A DNA stretch of 64,000 nucleotides from positions 1 to 64,000 of the forward strand of contig CAAGNP010000017.1 of the NCBI GenBank assembly GCA_900771335.1, read 5' to 3'. The position numbers and the translations under genes were made by a program. Shown here piece after piece: positions 59,587 through 64,000 of the stretch. The stretch is from Rikenellaceae bacterium. GTDB taxonomy: Bacteria; Bacteroidota; Bacteroidia; Bacteroidales; UBA932. Under the pieces are notes generated by a model. It saw nothing but the letters and a program-made list of their open reading frames with translations, searched no databases and was not told the origin of the DNA. Position 1 is the first letter of the stretch; each line of letters begins with the position of its first letter.

Positions 59587-61558
59587 CTGTCACCTCCTCT
59601 TTTTTTATCCCTACATACACTATCCTGGTGATGGTCTCCACCGAATTGTCCAGCATATACCTGATCTTCGCTTCTACCCTGTTCTTACCCTCTCTGCTGA
59701 AAACAAAAAGTGCGTTCTCCACGGGTTCCCCGTTGAGATACCACAATATCTCATCTTCTACCTCCACAATATTATATATGCCCAACATCACACTATCCCC
59801 CACCATTACCGGCCGTTCAAGCCCTTTTATATACGGGAAGGAGGATGTCACATCATCTGTTTTGAAGTTGACTGTGAGTGTATCCCCATTTTTTCTGTAC
59901 CCGATGTGGAATATTTCACATTCATAGGCCTTTCCTCCCCTGAGATTCTCTATCGTGTATTGGTTTGCATCCGTTGATCCCTCGTTTGCTGCACTGAACT
60001 CCTTATCTTTCTCCCTCCATCTGAGCCCCCACTTGGCAGAGAGATCCATCGATGGTACCCATGACACTGAGGCCCTCCTCTGTTCACTCCTGATTCTGAC
60101 ATTTACAGGGTGCACCAATATCTCATCCTCATCCGGTTTGACCATAAACGAGACCCCTCTGTTTTCCGGATTCAACCTTATGTCCACTATTTTGAGTCCG
60201 ACACCCCTTTTGTCCCAATCCACAAAATGGGGATCTGTCAATGTAGCAAAGGTAGTAATATTGTCAAGCCCTGGAAAGAAGACCTGTTTCACATTCACAG
60301 CAGAGGGGACAGATTCGACAAGGTCCGCACATTCATGCTTCGAATTGGCATTGATGAGGTTTGTCTCCCACCTTACGGATGCCTGAATCTGCCCTGCTTC
60401 TCTGGAAGATTTGTCTATATGGTATACCAGCATCCCCTCTCCACCAATGTACGAGTCCCAGCCCGTCTCCTGCCTTGCCTCTATCAGATAGTACTCATCC
60501 TCACAATAGGTATTGACCCTATAGAATGACCCGGTCTGATTTATTGGTTCCAGATGATGAAGGGTATTCAAAGTAAGATATTTTGCCTGAACTCCCAAAA
60601 TCTCCCTCTCTATCGCATTAAGATATGGCGGTGTCCTACCCTGATTGTTATAGCAGCCATAATCCATCAGAGAAAGTGTCCCCCACATACCTTTTGATCT
60701 GCCGTTATTGTCATAATCCACATCGTAAAGGTCGGGCAACCCCAGAACATGCCCAAATTCGTGGCAAAAAGCCCCAATACCCGAAGGGATGGTCCCTGTA
60801 GCACCTTTCAGCTCGGAACCGCACCCTACAGTCTCTATCCGTGCCCCATTGTATATGATAGGGCTATGTGAAATATCTATTGAAGATGGCCAAATGGAGT
60901 CGGGATCTCCCCCTTCTGCCTCACTGTAGCCTGCAAAGTATATGAACACATACTGATACATGGAGAAATTGACAATGTCCTTAATCTTGTCACACGCCTC
61001 CTTTACCATATCCACTATCCCCACGTCATATATCACACCATTTGTCCTGACATCCTCTTTATTCTGGCCATAAAAGACCAAATCATTGTCAAGCGAAACC
61101 ACTTCTGACACATCGAACCGAAGACTCCTCTCACCTGTAAGATTTGCATTGAAATAGTCGGATACCGACCCTGTGGCATCGTAATCTGAGTAACCCTCCT
61201 GGTTCATCATATTGTCAAAATGTCCCCGGGGATCCTCTATTTTGAACTTCACATCCTTAAACTCTACGGGGATAATCAGAGCTGATATACTCTGCTCAGA
61301 TGCAGGCTTTACAGAATAGACTGCATTTTTCTGTGGCAATTGCAGCTCAAAAGTGGGTCTGAAGAAGCCATCCCTCCCCCTGACTACCCTGTCACCCATA
61401 ATATTGGTAAAATCCCTCCTCATTTCATCTCCCCTGATCAGCAAAAGCATTTTGGAGCCGTCAGGCTGCCTCACCTCCACCGGATGGGGGTATGCAGGGA
61501 TAGCTGTCACTCTGCACGAGATCATCAGTAGGAGAAATATTATTGACAGCCGACCCAT
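59573..61558 (-). CDS. Secreted M6-family metalloprotease
   Basis: A 661-residue secreted enzyme with a signal peptide (about 1-19) and a propeptide region (about 20-90). The M6 (immune inhibitor A-like) catalytic domain has the zinc motif in IGAFCHEFGHVLGLPDLYD (H266, E267, H270), with the family's GLPDLYD. A C-terminal fibronectin-III-like domain (about 490-575) and an Ig-like domain (about 575-650) follow. Some members cleave host proteins. The target here is unknown. Confidence 0.88.
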   Translation of the reverse strand: MGRLSIIFLLLMISCRVTAIPAYPHPVEVRQPDGSKMLLLIRGDEMRRDFTNIMGDRVVRGRDGFFRPTFELQLPQKNAVYSVKPASEQSISALIIPVEFKDVKFKIEDPRGHFDNMMNQEGYSDYDATGSVSDYFNANLTGERSLRFDVSEVVSLDNDLVFYGQNKEDVRTNGVIYDVGIVDMVKEACDKIKDIVNFSMYQYVFIYFAGYSEAEGGDPDSIWPSSIDISHSPIIYNGARIETVGCGSELKGATGTIPSGIGAFCHEFGHVLGLPDLYDVDYDNNGRSKGMWGTLSLMDYGCYNNQGRTPPYLNAIEREILGVQAKYLTLNTLHHLEPINQTGSFYRVNTYCEDEYYLIEARQETGWDSYIGGEGMLVYHIDKSSREAGQIQASVRWETNLINANSKHECADLVESVPSAVNVKQVFFPGLDNITTFATLTDPHFVDWDKRGVGLKIVDIRLNPENRGVSFMVKPDEDEILVHPVNVRIRSEQRRASVSWVPSMDLSAKWGLRWREKDKEFSAANEGSTDANQYTIENLRGGKAYECEIFHIGYRKNGDTLTVNFKTDDVTSSFPYIKGLERPVMVGDSVMLGIYNIVEVEDEILWYLNGEPVENALFVFSREGKNRVEAKIRYMLDNSVETITRIVYVGIKKEEVTDGEI

Positions 61559-61564
61559 TTTTTA

Positions 61565-61572
61565 TACTTTTG
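61565..61572 (+). promoter_or_regulatory. Promoter -7 box for the PCMD gene
   Basis: TACTTTTG matches TAnnTTTG, 49 bases before the ATG at 61621. Confidence 0.55.
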
Positions 61573-61620
61573 CATATTATTTGAAGTGCAAAATAGAAAA
61601 TTTCAACGACTATATCAAGT

Positions 61621-62598
61621 ATGGAATATATAAAAACATTTATAATTGCCACACTCACCCTCATCTCCTCCATATTTTATGATGCATCCGCACAAAACAC
61701 GACCGCAGAGGAGATCAACAGGCAGGGGAAATTTGAAAACTGGATTGTAAGGGAGATCAAGGAGTCTGGAGTTATAGGGGGAAACACCAAATATCTGTAC
61801 AATTTCAACACCGGTGATACCATCAGAGGGAACATCCCGTACAATGCACCCGACGGAAATGTATTTATCCCCACGAATGTGATGGCAGATGTCTTCGGCA
61901 TCGTCAAGGGAAGCAATCAGGTCTTCCCGGAAAAGAGAGATGATGGTTACTGCGCAAGACTCGAAGTCATGGAAGAGGCGGTCAGAGTGATAGGTATAAT
62001 CAATGTCAAAGTTATCGCCCAGGGGAGCATCGTCACCGGAGAGCTGTACGAGCCCATCAAGGACACAAAGTCCCCATACAGCAAACTGGACTACGGCATC
62101 CCCTTTACCGACAGGCCCAAAGGGATAAAATATGACTATAAGGCCAATGTGGGTCATGAAAGGATAAGGGCCTCATCGATATCTTCAAGAAAAGCACTTG
62201 GGGAGCCCGACTTTGCACATATGATTGTATTCCTCCAGAAAAGGTGGGAGGATGAAGATGGCAATATCTACGCAAAAAGGGTCGGTACCGCTTATAAAAA
62301 GATTCGCGAGGATGCTCCGGAGTGGATAAATGGGGAGTTTCTGGAGATACACTACGGAGATGTGTCAGGGGAGCCATTCTTCGACCCGTACATCGAATTG
62401 CGCGGAGAGGGCTCCGAGCTGGAGAATTTCGCAAAAAACAGCCAGGGGAAATCGGTTCCAATCCATGAGATAGGGTGGGCAGAGTCGGACGAGACCCCTA
62501 CACATCTTATTCTCTGGTTCTCTGCCAGCGACGGAAAGGCTTTTCAAGGTGGGGTAGGGAACAAACTTTGGTTAGACAATGTTGAGATCGTATATTAA
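61621..62598 (+). CDS. Secreted PCMD-domain protein (putative carbohydrate metabolism)
   Basis: A 325-residue secreted protein with a signal peptide (about 1-22). The mature part fits the PCMD (PF13201-type) pattern: FENWIVREIKE near the start, repeated GxLYEPIKD-like strands, and the jelly-roll ending THLILWFSASDGKAFQGGVG with LWLDNVEIVY. PCMD proteins occur in Bacteroidetes surface systems and likely bind glycans; activity is unproven. The 3' end overlaps the barrel protein gene by 20 bases. Confidence 0.82.
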   Translation: MEYIKTFIIATLTLISSIFYDASAQNTTAEEINRQGKFENWIVREIKESGVIGGNTKYLYNFNTGDTIRGNIPYNAPDGNVFIPTNVMADVFGIVKGSNQVFPEKRDDGYCARLEVMEEAVRVIGIINVKVIAQGSIVTGELYEPIKDTKSPYSKLDYGIPFTDRPKGIKYDYKANVGHERIRASSISSRKALGEPDFAHMIVFLQKRWEDEDGNIYAKRVGTAYKKIREDAPEWINGEFLEIHYGDVSGEPFFDPYIELRGEGSELENFAKNSQGKSVPIHEIGWAESDETPTHLILWFSASDGKAFQGGVGNKLWLDNVEIVY

Positions 62599-63736
62599 TA
62601 TAATCTGCACTGCCACACTCTTTGTTCTGGGCATACACACCTCTTCTGCCCAGATAAGGGAGGCCTTTGACTCTGTCTACTACAAGTCGGTAAGTGACTC
62701 CGTAGACAGATATATCAAAAGCCACCCTAACCGCTTCAAACCCGATCAGAACAAGATAAGGCTCACACCATTGGCTGCTCTTAACTACTCCCAGGAGGAT
62801 GGCATGGGCATTTTTGTCGGGACCTTTGGCCAATACAGAAACGGTCTTGACACTATAGCCCCCCTATCAAATGTTTCGGCACTCGGGTATGTCTCTACCA
62901 AAGGCTCCTTCATGGTGGGAGTTATGGGGATGAACTATACATATGCCGGCTCATCGAGACTCGAATACACTGCATCTGCCCGCTACCAGGACAGATATTT
63001 CTGGGGGATAGGGTACAATAACGGCACCAACTCATCCAACAGGAGTTTCTACACTGAGACCAGCATAAAACTTAATGCCAGCTACAGATTCCTCTTCTCA
63101 CCCATTTTCAATATTGCACCGGGGATAGGTTTTGACTACTACAATGCAGACAACTTCACCTATACACACTTGTCTGAAGGGCTCCCCAAAAGCTATCTTG
63201 GCTTCAATATAGGGGTAGATTTTGTACTCAACACCAAAGACAATCCTACCTCTCCTACCAGAGGGGTATACATAAACCTCAATCAAAAGCTATACCCCCG
63301 CGTATTTTACAACACTGAGCCATTCTACCGCACATCCATTGTGACAGACTTCTATTTCAGAGGTTGGAAAGGAGCTGTTTTCGCCATAGACCTGTACAGC
63401 GAATCCAACTACGGGGAATCGCCATGGTTCATGTGGACACCATTGGGGGACGATGCGAGGATGAGGGGCTATTATCACGGAAGGTATAGGGACAAAAACA
63501 CCCTCACTGCACAGCTGGAACTCAGGCAAAAGATATACAAATGGCACGGCATGGTAGTATGGGGCGGTGCCGGAAACATATTCCCCTCATATAAGGAACT
63601 GGATATAAAAAATACCCTACCAAACTATGGGATAGGGTATAGGTTTGAATTGGGCCTCCTTATGTTCAAGCTCGATGCAGGTTTCGGCAGAAAAGGGGAA
63701 TGGAGCATAATAGCGGGGCTGAACCACGCATTCTAA
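62579..63736 (+). CDS. Omp85/D15-type beta-barrel surface protein without POTRA domains
   Basis: A 385-residue outer membrane protein with a signal peptide (about 1-24) and a C-terminal Omp85-like barrel. The strand order has SPTRGVYINLNQ and the (R)GYYHGRYRDKN segment, the VRG-(F/Y)-like L6 motif of BamA-type barrels, and ends LNHAF with the barrel signal. It has no POTRA repeats, so it is not BamA itself. It may secrete or anchor its partner, the PCMD protein encoded just before it, with which it overlaps by 20 bases (inference). Confidence 0.8.
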   Translation: MLRSYINIICTATLFVLGIHTSSAQIREAFDSVYYKSVSDSVDRYIKSHPNRFKPDQNKIRLTPLAALNYSQEDGMGIFVGTFGQYRNGLDTIAPLSNVSALGYVSTKGSFMVGVMGMNYTYAGSSRLEYTASARYQDRYFWGIGYNNGTNSSNRSFYTETSIKLNASYRFLFSPIFNIAPGIGFDYYNADNFTYTHLSEGLPKSYLGFNIGVDFVLNTKDNPTSPTRGVYINLNQKLYPRVFYNTEPFYRTSIVTDFYFRGWKGAVFAIDLYSESNYGESPWFMWTPLGDDARMRGYYHGRYRDKNTLTAQLELRQKIYKWHGMVVWGGAGNIFPSYKELDIKNTLPNYGIGYRFELGLLMFKLDAGFGRKGEWSIIAGLNHAF

Positions 63737-63742
63737 TCTCCC

Positions 63743-64000
63743 CTAAATGAAAAATTTGTCCACCTTGGAAACCACTGACGGGTGTGCGAAAACCACCACC
63801 TGGTCATATGGTTTGATTTGTGTGTTGACATCGGCGATAAAGCTGTCTTTACCCCTGATATAACCACCTATCAACGCATCCTCCGGAAATCCCAGATTAC
63901 CGATTCTGTCTGTGGTGATTTTACTGTTCTGAGGTACGATAAACTCAAGTACCTCTGCATCCGTACCACTCAACACCTTAATCGAACGCACCTTATTTGA
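63743..64000 (-). CDS. trkA: TrkA-like potassium transport regulator, C-terminal part (runs off window)
   Basis: The frame is open at the window end and stops at 63743. The 85 visible residues (…KVRSIKVLSGTDAEVLEFIVP, DRIGNLGFPEDALIGGYIRGKD, then DQVVVFAHPSVVSKVDKFF) match the RCK_C (TrkA_C) domain, the ligand-binding half that follows each NAD-binding RCK_N domain. The apparent GTG start at 63991 is an artefact of the edge. TrkA gates TrkH-type potassium uptake; trkH would be expected nearby outside the window. Confidence 0.85.
   Translation of the reverse strand, partial: SNKVRSIKVLSGTDAEVLEFIVPQNSKITTDRIGNLGFPEDALIGGYIRGKDSFIADVNTQIKPYDQVVVFAHPSVVSKVDKFFI

Overview
The window reads as the chromosome of a member of the Bacteroidetes, most likely a Bacteroidales. 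The basis is promoters of the TAnnTTTG type (with TTG about 17-20 bases upstream in several cases), few Shine-Dalgarno sequences, and family content typical of the phylum: DUF3078, WbqC-like, PCMD, C11 and M6 secreted peptidases, an Hc1-like histone, an archaeal-type ProRS, and a TonB receptor paired with an HMA protein. The genus cannot be fixed from the sequence. The chromosome is compact, with many gene ends overlapping by 1-30 bases.

Layout. 1-1720 is an accessory edge: the end of an IS3-like element that cut off the signal peptide of a JAMM-like secreted protein, then a decayed serine-recombinase tail against the 3' end of the initiator tRNA gene. 1771-10536 (minus) is a long co-directional run: TonB receptor, periplasmic HMA protein, a GH9-CE4 fusion enzyme, the NfnAB transhydrogenase pair and hisS. 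10560-23083 holds sppA, tilS, DUF3078, proS, a Tyr/Trp-repeat lipoprotein, a FadL-like porin, and the lipid A genes lpxD-lpxC-lpxA with a WbqC-like gene. 23132-27603 is rimP-nusA-infB, with a RimP of half length. 27598-30386 holds a MauE/DoxX-like protein, tmk and folP.

30409-44693 is the most distinctive part: a tripartite ABC export cluster (TolC-like, HlyD-like, three double-length FtsX/MacB permeases, one ATPase) followed by an NtrC-family response regulator and its histidine kinase. Two transcription units of the cluster each start with a sigma-54-like promoter preceded by two 17-bp palindromic sites. Spacings are the same in both: 21 bp between sites, and 73 bp from the start of the proximal site to the -24 GG. 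This predicts a self-contained regulon driven by the linked regulator. Two branched palindromic elements and a gene-free structured stretch lie inside the cluster.

44696-58802 is mostly housekeeping and cell-surface genes: a C_GCAxxG_C_C protein, purB, a HAD phosphatase, a GH18 lipoprotein, a DivIC/FtsB-like protein, a CPBP protease, mannose-6-phosphate isomerase, an Hsp15-like protein, pth, rplY, a C11 peptidase, a small YtxH/holin-like envelope operon, dipeptidyl peptidase III, an alanine symporter and MarC. 58928-64000 holds an Hc1-like protein, an M6 metallopeptidase with a small lipoprotein, a PCMD protein with an Omp85-type barrel, and the end of a TrkA-like protein.

Two housekeeping proteins lack domains normally present in the phylum: LpxC has no fused FabZ, and RimP has no C-terminal domain. 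In both cases the next gene follows at once, so these are clean absences and not obvious frameshifts.
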